Source of the DNA: Tillandsia leiboldiana
Lineage: Eukaryota > Streptophyta > Magnoliopsida > Poales > Bromeliaceae
NCBI GenBank assembly: GCA_029204045.2
Contig: CM055063.1
Span: forward strand, 41,201,562-41,265,561
Direction of reading: 5' to 3'
Length of the DNA stretch: 64,000 nt
The translations under genes were made by a program, and so were the position numbers. This document shows, piece after piece, positions 19,966-31,535 of this stretch (within the stretch, counting starts at the first letter, position 1; every line of letters starts with the position of its first letter). The notes beneath the pieces are model-generated. The model saw only the letters and a list, made by a program, of their open reading frames with translations. It was not told the DNA's origin and did not search any database.

Positions 19966-21831
19966 GGGAAAGTAATAGCCTATGCGTCCAGGCAATTGAA
20001 GGATTACGAAAAGAACTACCCGATACATGATTTGGAGCTGGATGCAGTGGTCTTCGTTCTAAAGTTATGGAGACACTACCTCTTTGGTGTTCACTGTAAC
20101 GTCTTTTCAGACCACCAAAGTCTTAAGTACCTGTTCACCCAAAAGGAGCTAAATTTGCGGCAGAGGTGGTGGCTGAAATTATTGAAGGATTACGACCTAA
20201 CAATTCAATACCACCCCGGGAAGGCAAACGTGGTGGCGGACGCTTTGAGCAGGAAGGGGCAACCGGAAGAGGCATCGGCACGCGCGATAACTGAGCAGAG
20301 CACCTTGATCGCGGAATTCTCACGACTGAAGTTGGAGGTGGTACCAGCAGGCACAGTTGCGCAACTTTTAACTTTGGTGGTCAAGCCGACGCTATTCGAG
20401 AAAATCCGGGAAGGACAACAGACGGACTCGCTCTTACAACTCGTACGAGACAAGATCTCCCCGGACCAGGAGAACGACTTTGCAGTGGGAGGCGACGACA
20501 TCACACGGTTCCGCGGGCGGATCTGCGTGCCGGATGCGTCGGAATTGAGGGAGGAGATCCTGGCAGAGGCACACCGCGCCCCTTATACGGCGCACCCAGG
20601 GGGCACGAAGTTGTACAGGGACCTCAAGCAGACCTTCTGGTGGCCCAAGCTGAAGGGGGATGTGACACGATACGTAGCTCATTGCCTGGTATGCCAACAG
20701 ATAAAAGCAGAGCATCAACGACCCACGGGGAAGTTATAGCCTTTACCGGTACCAGAGTGGAAGTGGGATCAGATCACCATGGATTTCGTCACTGGATTTC
20801 CACGCTCACAGCAGGGGCACGACGCGATTTGGGTCATAGTAGACCGGTTAACCAAGTCAGCACACTTTCTGCCCATTCTTACAACCTGGACCCCAGTGCG
20901 ATTAGCTCAGGTCTACATCAGCGAGATCGTGAGACTGCATGGAGTGCCGGCATCGATCACCTCGGATAGAGACACGCGCTTTGTCTCGAAGTTTTGGCAG
21001 AGTCTACAGCGGGCCCTGGGGACCAAACTACATTTCAGCATAGCCTTCCACCCCCAGACGGACGGACAGTCGGAGCGAGTGATACAGACCCTCGAGGACC
21101 TGCTTCGCGCCTGTGTACTTGACTGGGGGGTCGGTTGGTCATGCTACCTACCCCTCGTGGAATTTGCCTACAATAACAGCTACCAGGCCAGCATCCAGAT
21201 GGCGCCCTACGAAGCCTTATACGGGAGACGCTGCCGGTCCCCGATCTGTTGGGACGACTTGGGAGAACGGAAATTTTTGGGACCCGACTTGGTGGAAGAA
21301 ACTAAAGAAAAGGTACGCCTCATCAAGCAGCGTTTACTGACCGCCCAAAGCCGACAGAAGAGCTACGCAGACTAGAGGCGCCGCGACTTGGAATTCCATG
21401 TGGGAGAGCACGTGTTCTTGCGGGTCTCGCCATCCAGAGGAATCAAGCGTTTCGGGGTGAAGGGCAAGCTGAGCCCACGATTTGTGGGGCCATTCGAGAT
21501 CTTGGAGCGCATTGGCCCAGTGGCGTACCGCCTTGCCCTACCACCAAACCTTGACCGAGTCCACAATGTATTCTATGTGTCCATGCTCCGGAAGTACCTA
21601 TCCAGCCCATCACACGTTTTGGAAGTCTCCGCGCTCGAGCTCAAGGAGGACCTAAGCTTCGAGGAAACCCCAGTGCGTATCCTAGTAAGAGAAAGCAAAG
21701 CGCTGCGAAACCGAGTCATCCCCTACGTGAAGGTGCTCTGGAACAACCAGGAGGAGCGAGAAGCAACGTGGGAGCTGGAGTCAAAAATGATGGAGTGCTA
21801 CCCCGATCTTTTCACCGCAACCCAGGATTGA
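19966..21831 (+). pseudogene. Gypsy RNase H-integrase-chromodomain, two TAG stops
   Basis: One reading frame starting within the RNase H region (VIAYASRQLKDYEKNYP) and reaching the natural pol end (FTATQD, stop 21829-21831). Domains in order are RNase H (SDHQSLKYLFTQKELNLRQR, HPGKANVVADALSR) and the integrase zinc finger (H-H-C-C, ending CLVCQQIK). The integrase core follows with TMDFVTGFP, SDRDTRF and TDGQSERVIQTLED. Last are a GPF-type module (RFVGPFEILERIG) and a chromodomain-like end (IPYVKVLWNNQEEREATWE) typical of Tekay/Del chromoviruses. Two internal stops, 20737-20739 and 21373-21375, are TAG where family members and the minus-strand copy here have Gln (KLQPLP, ADQRR). The upstream RT, protease and gag are absent. 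Confidence 0.93.
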
Positions 21832-22589
21832 GTTTCGGGGACGAAACTCGTTTTAAGAGGTGAGTGGTGTAGTAGCCGTGGGTTTTAAAATACTTTGGTT
21901 CTCTTCGTTAGTTTTATTTTGCACCACGGTTTGCTTAAGGGGTCCGGAGGGTGGGCTAATATTTCTTTGTTTCTGGGCAGACCGTCGGGGCTCGCGGGTA
22001 ATTTTAGACAATAAAGCTCGCGAAACGGAGAACGGCGACACGATCGGTGTTGGATTCCGACTCCAGAATCTCCCGGAATAAATTCCGGAAGGTTGCTAGC
22101 AGTTTAGACGACTTACACGGTCTTCGAGGCAGACCGGACCCTGGTTCATGACCGATCGCCCTAGTCGTTCTGTTTGAGGTTTGGGTTAATTCCCACTGTT
22201 CTTTTCGACCGCTCGGTTTAACTTGTGGTTTGGGGTTAGGGTTCGGCTATTTCCCACTTCTCGCACCCTAGGCGTCGTACAATACCCGAGCGCGGACGAG
22301 GAGCCGCCTTCCCCCAATGCTACCTTCTTCCCATCGATCGGCGTGGAGAACCGAAGCGGCGCGATCGAGGAGAGGGAGGAACGACCGCACACCCTTTGAA
22401 ACCGGGCATGCAAGAACAGGACGATCCACCCTCGTTCAACCCTAGCCGACGAAACCGAGGTGAGCCGTGTTTTCGTTACCCCTTTTCGTTTCTTGTTTCG
22501 AGCAAGGGGAGGGAGTTCTTGGAGTTTTCGGAGGTGGGGCACCCGATGCCGTAGGAGGCGGGGGAGGGGAGAGCCACCCTCCGGCAGGG

Positions 22590-22990
22590 CACGCGCGCAG
22601 GCTTGATGCCGCGCGGGGCCGCCCGGGCCTGCGGGCAGCTCCCACGCGCAAGATGGGCGCTGCGCGGGGCCACCCGCATGCGGGGGCGCCGCGCAGGGTC
22701 TGGCACCGCGCGGGGCAGCCTGCGCATGCGAGCAGCGCACCCGCGCGGGCTGGGCGCCGCGGGGGCCACCCGCATGAGGGGGCGCCGCGCGGGGCCACCC
22801 GCATGAGGGGGCGCCGCGCGGGGTCTGGCACCGCGCAGGGCAGCCCGCGCATGCTGACAGTGCACCCGCGCGGGCTCGGTGCCGCGCGGGGCCGCCCGCA
22901 TGCGGGGGCGCCGCGCGGGGCTGGGCGCCGTGCGAGGCAGCCCGCGCGTGCGGGCAGTGCACCGCGCGGGCCGGGCGCCGTGCGTGTCTG
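22590..22990. repeat. GC-rich imperfect repeats in Gypsy-B 3' LTR
   Basis: CCGCATGNGGGGGCGCCGCGC and CACCCGCGCGGGCT blocks recur many times with irregular spacing. The position matches the 73-bp minisatellite of the 5' LTR and the 86-bp minisatellite of the minus-strand copy. Confidence 0.8.
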
Positions 22991-23311
22991 ACACCGCACG
23001 GGCCCATGCGCACGCGCGGACAGCGAGACGGCGCGGGGTCACTTCCGCCACGGTCACCGACGTCGCCCCCGTCGGAACCAAGGGCCCCGTTCCGGGATGA
23101 GAATCGGATAGTGTAATTGTTTTTCATTGACGGCGTTTGGTGGGTACTGATTCTCTTCCCGGGGATTCCTTTGTAGTTTCGGGGAGGTCGCCGGGACGCG
23201 GGGCAGTCGAGAGTTGATCACTACACGTGACAGGTGGGTTTTGCTTTGGGATTTAGCTTCGGGTTTCCGGCAATTGTACCTTGTTTAAAATAAGTAATTA
23301 ATCACGCTAAT

Positions 23312-23712
23312 ATGGTTACTTTTCTCGGATATGTGGTATTATGGTTACTTTGCTCGGATATGTGGTATTATGGTTACTATGCTCGGATATGTGGTACTAT
23401 GGTTACTTTGCTCGAGGCTGCAGCACGCGCACCCGCGGTTTGGCCACCGCAAAGGGTGCGCTTTTCCGGAAAAGTGGTCTATGACCCGTGTATATCCACG
23501 AGGACGTAGTGGGGCCCCTGTAGTTGTGGGGTTTGGATGCGCCGAGGTGCGAGCGGTGTGGCCCGTCGGTTTAGTTGTCCGATGTGGTCGGGTATTGCAG
23601 GGTTACAGGCGACCCGTCGGTTTAGTTGTCCGACGTGGTCGGGTATTGCAGGGTTACAGGCGACCCGTCGGTTTAGTTGTCCGACGTGGTCGGGCATTGC
23701 AGGTTTACAGGT
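23312..23712 (+). repeat. 29-bp and 51-bp tandem repeats
   Basis: About 3.5 copies of GGTTACTTTGCTCGGATATG-containing 29-bp units (23312-23414). Further on are three copies of a 51-bp unit containing CCCGTCGGTTTAGTTGTCCG (about 23560-23712). Both lie inside the 3' LTR of Gypsy-B. Confidence 0.88.
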
Positions 23713-24562
23713 GTTCGTATTACTTTTCCCTCTTGGCAGGGTGGTTGCTCCGGATAGTCTACGGTTGGACGTATTTCTTTACCCTGCTTTATTATTGTCA
23801 TTTTTGTTTAGTCGCTGACTTCCCACTTTGCGACAGGGTCCTACACGGGGGAGAGTTAGGCGACGGTGAGGCCGCGGCAGGAGTTTCTGGGTCCCTGGAG
23901 ACCCCGAACAGTACCTTCTCTTTTTCTTTCGCATTCCATTTACTATTTGTAGACTGTGGTGTGGTTCTCGATACCCTCGTGGGGTCGGTGTGGATGTCGG
24001 CATGGTGAATAATGAATTATTTATTTTCCTTACATCTCTGTTGGCCGCTTTAAGAAAAAAAAAGAGCAAACAAAGGAAAAGATTGCGAAAACTGTTTTCA
24101 AATCTTGGGTGTCGTGTGGGCACCGTTTTCAAAACCTTGTGGATTTATGGACTGTGAAAATGGATTTCAAAACCTAAGTGTCGTGTGGGCACTGTTTTCC
24201 AAAACCTCTGAGTTTATGTTGCTTTCGAAACGGGTTTTCAAAATATGTGTGCCGAGTGGGCGCCGTTTCAACAACTGTGGATTTATCCTTTCAAACTGAT
24301 CGGCCGTGAATTTTATTCAGCAATTGTGAATGGGTGTATGTCTGAACTGTTGTGATTGAATGGATATCCGTTTTTGGGCACTGTACGAGCCGCGACGCCG
24401 TGCATATACAGGGGAGACTCTGTACGTTTGCAGAGTGATTCTGTATATGTGGCGGATCTAGGCACGCGCCGGGGAAGAAGATTTTTCAAAAAAAATTTTA
24501 CGCACCAAACACATACCTTTTTGTGAATCGTTTCCGCTAAAATAAACCCCCGGGGCGTGACA

Positions 24563-24623
24563 GGTACACTGCTCAACAACCGCTGGACTTCGCGAACATA
24601 CTCATGAAGAGGCTGGCTCCCCT
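24563..24623 (-). pseudogene. 61-bp relic of a Gypsy gag (antisense)
   Basis: Between the end of the Gypsy-B 3' LTR and the start of the Gypsy-A 5' LTR, the minus strand reads GSQPLHEYVREVQRLLSSV. This aligns with GDRPVHEYIADFNQLLAYV in the Gypsy-A gag (about 46013-46069). It is best explained as a sliver of an older minus-strand Gypsy gag into which the flanking elements inserted. It is very short, so confidence is moderate. Confidence 0.6.
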
Positions 24624-26608
24624 TGTGAGGACCCGGATCCCCGCGTTGGGTTTACTGGTTGTTTGGCTGCTTTCGGAGGCCTACGTGGTGGGTCGGTGGT
24701 GCTTGTGCGCAATTTGGACACAAGTGATGGACTTCGGGCTTAATAAGGGATCACGTGGGTAATTGGAGGACCCGTCGAGTGTTTAGAAGTGGTTTTGCGC
24801 GAAACGGAGATCAAAATTGGACTCAGTGCGAAGTTTGGACAAAAGATCACCTTTCCGGATGCCTTCGGAAAATTTGAGGTTTGGAATTTGGCAAAACGGA
24901 CATCGGATTTGGATTCGGCGCGTGAAAACGATGAAAATGGACTATTTATTTGCATTTTTCGGAGCCCGGATGTCGCGCATGGATTTCGAGGCAACTAGTA
25001 CTGTTCTAGCGGCCGGCGGCCTGCGGCGGCGACGGGCAGCGGTGGGCAGCGGCGGAGCGCGGCGGCGCGGGAGCACGGGCGCGGGCAGGTGCGCGGTGCA
25101 CGGGAGTGTCGGGCCACGTGGCATTTTGCTATTAGATGGGTGCGGACACGTGGCGGGCTAGGATAGGTCGGTGCTGTGGACCGGGACCACGGAGCAGGCG
25201 GGGGCTGCCTCGGGGCGCGTGCCTGGCAGGGGTCGCAGGCGGCGCTGGCAGTGCGCACATGTGCGCGCCAGGCGCGCGTTGACCGGGTGCATGCCACGCG
25301 TCATCCTCCGGGGGGCAACGTGTCGCATGCTGGGTGGTTGCTTCCGCTGTAAGCTGTTTTGGCGGGTGACGTGGCGAAACCGGATAAATCCGGGCGCTCC
25401 GCGAGGCAGTGGACCGCGCACTGTTGGCGCCCGAAATATTTCGGGTGCCCGGAACTTAGGACACAATCGTCTTTTTTGAATTGTTTTTGTGGCCTATTTA
25501 AGGACCCGAGCCGCCTTCTTCTTCCTCTTTTCTGCATTTCAGAGCCTCCTTTCACCTCGACGCCTTCAGCAAAGTTGATCCCCGTGCTGTGTCGCATCCA
25601 TCTGTGGATTTCTAGGATTTTACGTGGCACGCTTCCCAAGGTTTCCATTTTTTGGCGCGTCGCGACGTTCCTTCGTCGGTGTTTCCTTCCGTCATGTTTT
25701 GGTGCGTGAGCTCCCCCGGCCTGCTCCGACCACCTTTTTGAGCGATTCTTGCACCGTTGGATCCGCGACAGGTAGCGCTATGATCTTAGTATTTTCAGCA
25801 TCCCCAAGTTTCCGGTTTTTTTTTAGAGTTTTTCCGTGCTTACTAGGACCCTTTGTATGTTGTGAGGATTTCGGAGACAACACGTTGTTGCATGGAGTTC
25901 TCCGCGCTCGAGCATCGGATCAAGGCGTGCCTATACACTTTTTGCATCTACTCGTCGCGTGGATTATCGCCGTATTTTTTTGGGATTTTTCTGAGGCTTG
26001 CCCGGAGGTATATTTTTCTCCCTTTATCTGTGCATGGTGTTACAGTTGTGGAATTTGTAACTTGGCCTACGTGGCTTGGAATGGGACGTGTAGTTTCGAA
26101 GGGCTCGACGCGACGAACGCAGCAGTATTTTTGTTGGATTTTTCGGAGTCCTTTCTGCAGGTGAAAATATTGCTTCTTTGGGACTGAAGTTTCAACTTGG
26201 ACAACACTCTTGGAATGTTGTATAAATTGTAATATTGGACTATATTTTTGTATCCAGGGGTATTTGTGGGAGTTTTTGGGGCAGATAAGTTGTGAGAATC
26301 TGTGGATTGTCCCGGTACAGTTTCTGCATGTTGGGACTTTGATCAGTTTAGCACTTTCAGGTGGGTTCCTTCGCCTCCAAAACCAATGGATTTCCTACTA
26401 ATTCTATATTATAGGAACATGCATGTATGAGATGGATTAGGATGCATGTTAAAGAGGGAGATGTTATCTTTCCTGTGTCATGTTTGATATATTGTTAGTT
26501 GCTATTTCGTGATCCTGTTTTAGTTAAACTAATGTTATTATTGGAACTTGACCTAGCACCCCGTCATATGTTGCATGTGTAACCAGACTAATAGAAAACC
26601 CTCATCTG
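24624..26608 (+). repeat. Gypsy-A 5' LTR, left piece
   Basis: Starts TGTGAGGACCCGGATCC. It has CACGTGGC at 25115-25122 and 25147-25154 and a degraded TATA region near 25494. Leader blocks are shared with the solo LTRs (GACAGGTAGCGC, CTGCAGGTGAAAAT). Broken at 26608 by the Copia-2 insertion (TSD ATCTG 26604-26608). No gene. Confidence 0.85.
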
Positions 26609-27887
26609 TGTTGGGTTATATGTAATATAGATCTAAATAGGGGAAGAAACACCTAGAGGGGGTTGAATAGGTGTAAACGTATAAACACTCAAAAATCGTT
26701 GCGATAAAAAACCCAACGCGGAAATAAAAATAACACGCAAGATTTTTACGTGGAAAAACTCCAAACCGGAGTAAAAAACCACGGGACCGATAACACGGCG
26801 AAATCCACTAGAATTAAAACACGTACAAGGTGATTTACCGTACACACTTACGACTCAACCTTTTCCATACGCTCCTAGAGGATCTTCTCCGCTCGCTCCA
26901 CGACGCTTCTCGAATCCACGATCTGCGCCCAACGCCGAATCCACGGCGTCTAACGTCGAATCCACGACGTCCGACCGAATCCACGGTCTTTACCTAGTAG
27001 CACCCTTCGAATCCACGAACGTGCCTCGCTCCGAATCCACGAGAGCGGTTGAACCTTGAATCCACAAGGACACGCGAATCCACGCGCCGATTTTGGGGTA
27101 AATCGTTGTTTTTGGGTGGTGATGATCCGCCGAATACTTAGATCAAAGATAGATCGAAAATACCATCTAAGTATTCATTAGTTTGATTCAACTCAAGATG
27201 TGAGTATGAAAACCTAGAATCAAACTAATCAATATAGATGAAGAAACATAGAGTATTCTCTAATGATTTCCTTTCTTCTCTATATGTGGATCTAGGCCGT
27301 ATAAGATGATATTTGATTATGACGGCTCTATGTGGATTAACCCTAGAAAAAGAGTCATAGGGTCTATTTATAGGTTAGAAACATTTGGAAGGAGATAAGA
27401 ATCAAAAACCTAACATTTCTGGAATTTTTACGGACGGCGATCCGGATCGAATTTGGGCGATCCGGATTGCAGTAGCAAGAAAGACGGTTTCCAGAAAAAC
27501 AATCGTTCGGGATCCGGATCGGAATGCCTGATCCGGATCGTTCATACAATTCAGAAAACTCAATGTTCGGGATCCGGATCGTGAGATGCTGCGATCCGGA
27601 TTGAAGTAATGTATGAAACAACAACTTTCGGGATCCGGACTGCTGGCTCTGATCCGGATCCTGAACATGTCCGAACACCAGTTTTTGATTTTTATGCAAT
27701 TAAAAATTCTTCCAGGTGTTTCTACACTACAAGAAGTATTCGGATCACCAAAAATCTTTAGTTAAACATACCTGATCCTTTTAAATTCTTCTTTCTTGAG
27801 ATTGAGTTAAATGATCCAACCTTCTTCACCTTCAATCATCAAGACTTAAACCTTTCACGAAACTACGCCAACTCAAATTCCGTAACA
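26609..27887 (-). repeat. 3' LTR of Copia-2
   Basis: 1279 bp, TGTTGGG to GTAACA on the plus strand, equal in length to the 5' LTR. TATA box at 27365-27372, GATCCGGATC palindrome array at about 27430-27670, and leader repeats (CGAATCCAC on this strand) at about 26910-27085. It abuts the polypurine tract at 27888. Confidence 0.95.
27365..27372 (-). promoter_or_regulatory. TATA box in Copia-2 3' LTR
   Basis: TATAAATA on the minus strand, downstream (in element sense) of the palindrome array. Confidence 0.7.
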
Positions 27888-27899
27888 ATCTCCCCCTTT
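27888..27899 (-). other. Polypurine tract of Copia-2
   Basis: AAAGGGGGAGAT on the minus strand directly precedes the TGTTACGG start of the 3' LTR. A copy at 33770-33781 belongs to the duplicated block. Confidence 0.9.
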
Positions 27900-28592
27900 G
27901 GCGGTTTCGTGACAAAACACAGATCCACTAAAGAAAATTCAAAAAGATATTTTTGTTGCTATCACCATACAACAAAAATTTACAATGGAGATCCAAAAAT
28001 TTAAAAACATGAGATATAAACTCCTAAAACAGACTCTAGACTTAGACATCTGTACTCTCTGCACAAAGAAATCATTCTTGACAAAAAGAGATCGTTAGAT
28101 ACCTCAAGAATATTTAGCATTCAAAACCTAACAGAGATAGAGTTTATGCTCACCATGACATTGAGTGATTCAGATATGTAATAAGATCACAATCAAACAT
28201 TGACATATCTTCTAAGCAATAAAATTCCAAATGTCATAACTTTGCTTTGTTAGTAATCAAACAACTTGTTAGTAATAATACATGTCCAAATAGTTAGTCG
28301 AATAGTTAGTAGGAACATGCAACAAATCACAAGATAAAAACCAAAGTTGTGATACTTACCCTTCACCAAAGTCAAAGTTGAAGTGATACTTACCTTGATG
28401 TTCACACATTCACATCATCATTGTTCAATCATTGTTCAAGTTCTCTCTAAACTCTCTCCCCCTTTTTGTCACAAACAAAGCCAAAATTACCAAAAATTTA
28501 AGGAGAGTTAAAAATTTCAAAATAAAGAAACGTGAGAGCTGAATAATAACAAAAACTTAAAAACCTGCAAAAGAAAGATTAGAAACAAAAGT
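27900..28592 (-). other. 3' untranslated region of Copia-2
   Basis: AT-rich with no ORF. An additional polypurine tract AAAAAGGGGGAGAGAGT (minus strand, about 28453-28467) lies between the env-like ORF and the 3' LTR. Confidence 0.65.
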
Positions 28593-29958
28593 TTATGCAG
28601 AGTCGTCGGAGCTGATACACCCAAGCTTCTGAAACATTTTCTTGATCCGTTTGTTCATAGAAGCTTGTTCCTTCTTAACTTCTTTGATATCCTCTTTCAT
28701 TTCAGCGAAATCAGTAGCTATGCGTTCTTGCTCGTTTGAGAGTCGCTGTTGTTCCTTAAAGATTGAGCTAACCGACGCATCATCATCAGACGTTGATGGA
28801 GGTGCTGGTTGTGCTGCTGGTGTAGAGGTTGTTGCTTGTTGTTGTTGTGCTCGTTGGCGGTGAGGAGGTATTATGGGATCATCTGTCTTCGTCGAGAGAG
28901 ACTTCACAATTGTCGTCTTTAAACTTTTTGAGGATGCGCATGATTATCATTGGGTATGGTAGTCTCTCTATGGGGTGAGAGTGTTCCACATACCGCGCCA
29001 TCCTTGACCAAATGAGATAAGGAATATTCAAGTTTGCTCCCATCAATGCGGCCGGGTTTCCAAGAAGATAAAGGAATAGCATCCTGTCCCATCTAAGAAC
29101 CTTCGTATTCATGTTGGGAAGAATGTTGTAGCAGACAATGAAGTTTATATACCGATACTCTGGTCGAAGCTCTTTAGAGAAAACAGAATTTCCGGTTGAC
29201 ACAGTATCCGGAACACAAATTCCATTGACTACAACTCTCCAGGAGTTGTCGTTGAAGCTTTGAGTTTTTAGGTAATGGAGTCCATCAGCTCTGGCTGTCA
29301 TACCTAGCACATCTCCAATCAGCTGGGGTGTGACTTTGATTTTGATATTTTTAACCAAAGTGTGAAATTCTCGACGTCCATCATCGTGATCAGTCAGACT
29401 TGCAGCGTTCTGATAAAACATTCGAACTGAGTGTGGACAGTACCCAGTAGTCTCAGGGAAGTTGCAAATTTGAGCAAGACCAACTTGGTCAAACAAAATC
29501 CCAAAGACTGCAGATCGTTCCTTCATTGGTTTGACATTGACCTGTCTCTCGCCAATGCATTCCCTCTTCTCAAAATCCTTGATTCTTGCGGAGCTGATGA
29601 AGTCTTGTGGAGAAGGCTGTCTAGCAACTGGTTGCTCGATGGAGATTCCTTGAGCACTGCCTCGTTTTCTTGCACCGGTTTTTCTTCTTGTCCCAACTGG
29701 ATTTGGATCCATATGGGCTTTTCCTTTTTCAGCTGCAGAAGGCTTTGAAGCTTTTGATGTTTCCGCAGGAGCTTTTCCTTTCGAAGCAGTGGGTGTTGTT
29801 GCTTCAACTTGAAGCTCGTCCCAATCAATTGATTCCGTTTCCGACTCTGTATCGGAATCATCTTTCGCTTGCTTTGTTTTCTTAGCCCTCTTGGGCTTGA
29901 CAGTGTCCTTGACATGAACCATGGCTGCAAGTAGGAAGATGATCCACGTGATCACCAT
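28593..29958 (-). pseudogene. Env-like third gene of Copia-2, C-terminal frameshift
   Basis: ATG at 29958. The first 359 codons are open to 28879 and include the hydrophobic start (WIIFLLAAMVH), the Lys-rich and acidic linkers, and the plant transposon protein domain (YCPHSVRMFYQNA, VTPQLIGDVLGM, RWDRMLFLYLLGNP, IPYLIWSRMARYVE). Compared with Copia-1, a short deletion after MRILKKFK shifts the frame. The conserved C terminus (KSLSTKTDDP, Gln/Ala/Pro linker, coiled coil EQQRLSNEQERIATDF, tail QKLGCISSDDS) continues in another frame from 28907 to 28593. Function unknown; the family is defined by position and sequence in plant retrotransposons. Confidence 0.85.
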
Positions 29959-29987
29959 TGCTATTGGTTTCTAGTGAAAAATGTATC

Positions 29988-30372
29988 CTGTGAAAACCAA
30001 CTCAAGAACACATGAGAAATTATTAATTTTTTTTAAGATTTGAAAAATTGTACCCAAACAATCATAATCATGTAGAGAGACTAAGAATCAAATTAGTTTT
30101 GCAAAAGGACTTTTAAAAATAGATCAATTGCATGATTTTCGAAAATCCTTATTATATGCCCTAAAACCGAAATTTTTAGAAATCGAAGCCTAAAAATCCG
30201 TTAATCAGGAGAATACCTAGCATATAATCAAAACTAATCTACCCAGAGTTCTTATTTCAAAATAAATTTGACCAAAAACCATTCAAAAACGAAAAAGATA
30301 GAAAAATCTCATCACGTTTTGAAGAAAATAGAGAAAAACTGTGAAAACGGGATTTTGATCAATAAAACTTAC
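29988..30372 (-). other. Putative leader intron of Copia-2 env-like gene
   Basis: GTAAGT begins at 30372 (minus strand) and the acceptor TTGGTTTTCACAG ends at 29988, 29 bases upstream of the ATG at 29958. Size and position match the Copia-1 and Copia-4 introns. Confidence 0.65.
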
Positions 30373-30620
30373 TTGTATTCGAAGAACTTGAGTTTGGAAA
30401 GCTCCAAGGTGCAATAGTTCTAGAGAGAGAGGCTCTAGAGACTTGAGAACAAAAGATTAAGGTAAAAGAAATCAAAACCCTCTTGTTCTTATTAAAACCC
30501 TAGCCGTGATCCGGATCGGATCGAGATTTCGATCCGGATCGGCCAGCCGTAGGAAGAAGCCTCCGTTCGGGATCCAGATCAGCTTGCCCGATCCGGATCG
30601 GCTCCAACTTTTTCATCAGA
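30373..30620 (-). promoter_or_regulatory. Candidate internal promoter of the env-like gene
   Basis: In element sense: four GATCCGGATC-type palindromes (about 30507-30600), including the LTR-like phrase CGTTCGGGATCC, then GGCTAGGGTTTTAATAAGAA, then a CT-rich leader ending at the splice donor. The order is the same as in the LTR (palindromes, then TATA, then leader). Promoter function is inferred. Confidence 0.55.
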
Positions 30621-31535
30621 AAAATTTAGAAAAATTTCATAAGATCCAGAAAAATTATGTAAGCACAATTGTGTATCAACTTTAAACAAAAATCATCATT
30701 TCATACAACAAGAATTAGATTATGCCAAATCTATCAATAATATCCAAAAATGAAACGAGAATTTACAAAAATTAAATCCCTTAAAGTTGAACACCTTCAA
30801 TTACATCTAACTTGATCCTATGAGTAATGCCTTTATCAAATCATCAGTTCGGTAAAGAAAATGAAATACAAAGATCAATAAATGTTTGAAATCCCAAATA
30901 TGGTAGATAATTTATCTAGACAATCTGTTGAAGAGAGTGGCTCTTTGAGCATCTTTCTTTAAAATCCCACCTTATACCAACCTCGAAATTTGACGGAGTC
31001 AAGTATTTCAACATGCATTTTACTTAATCAAAAATTGAACAACCATGCTTGGTATACATGTGGTAGCTGCACACAATACTCGGACGATCGAGGTGGTAGC
31101 TCTTTCCTCCATGTGGTGGTAGTTTTCACACTCCTCATTGGGATGTAACTCTTTCCACATCTTTTGAGCATTTTACATTTCTTTGACTCCCCCTCAATTG
31201 GCTATCAATTATTTAAGATATAAAGTATTCAACCAAAAATTGATCTCGATTTCATACTCGACTAAGCAGTCAAATAAGATAATGACTATACCAAGAGATC
31301 ATCGAGAGAGAAATTGACTTTGATCACTTAGAAGATGATTTAATTAACATAAATGATCATTGCAACAGTGAAATATTATGATGGCAAAAGCATAATAAAT
31401 TTCTAAATGTGCGAAAAGATGCAATTAAAGTCAATTATGATCTATGCTCAATTAATGTCCTATGTACAAACATAGATAATGATCAAAACAAAACAAAAAC
31501 AAAACCTATCCTAAGCAAAGGTTTCAAAAAGAAGT
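30621..31535 (-). other. pol/env-like intergenic region of Copia-2
   Basis: Non-coding. Contains the CTCGA-TCGT-CCGAG hairpin (31079-31092, one mismatched pair) between AGCTACCAC motifs, and the internal polypurine tract TTGAGGGGGAGT (31186-31197). Both are conserved in Copia-1 and Copia-4. Confidence 0.65.

Larger units (their letters stand above)
18227..24562 (+). mobile_element. Gypsy-B element (Tekay-like), internally deleted
   Basis: A plus-strand chromovirus-type element made of a 5' LTR fragment (18227-19965), the 3' half of pol (19966-21831) and a 3' LTR (21868-24562). The end of the 5' LTR, primer binding site, gag, protease and most of RT are missing, with an abrupt join at about 19965. 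The 5-bp flanks do not match (GCTGC and GGTAC), so either the left boundary is wrong or the ends were rearranged. Confidence 0.85.
21868..24562 (+). repeat. 3' LTR of Gypsy-B (2695 bp)
   Basis: Follows the pol stop, a GGGGACGAAACT stretch and a purine-rich GAGGTGAGTGG tract. It starts TGTAGTAGCC and ends CCCCCGGGGCGTGACA. It contains a donor-like motif ACCGAG|GTGAGC (about 22458), a GC-rich repeat block (22590-22990), a 29-bp tandem repeat (about 23312-23414) and a 51-bp repeat present three times (about 23560-23712). The Arg/Ala/Pro-rich frames on both strands (22186-23127) come from the GC block. Confidence 0.85.

Noticed and set aside
19996..20739. Stand-alone host protein with RNase H-like domain
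   Set aside because: It continues in one frame, past a TAG, into integrase and a chromodomain; it is the middle of a Gypsy pol.
22186..23127. 313-codon minus-strand ORF and its shadows
   Set aside because: Runs through the GC repeat block of an LTR, has repetitive composition and is open on both strands.
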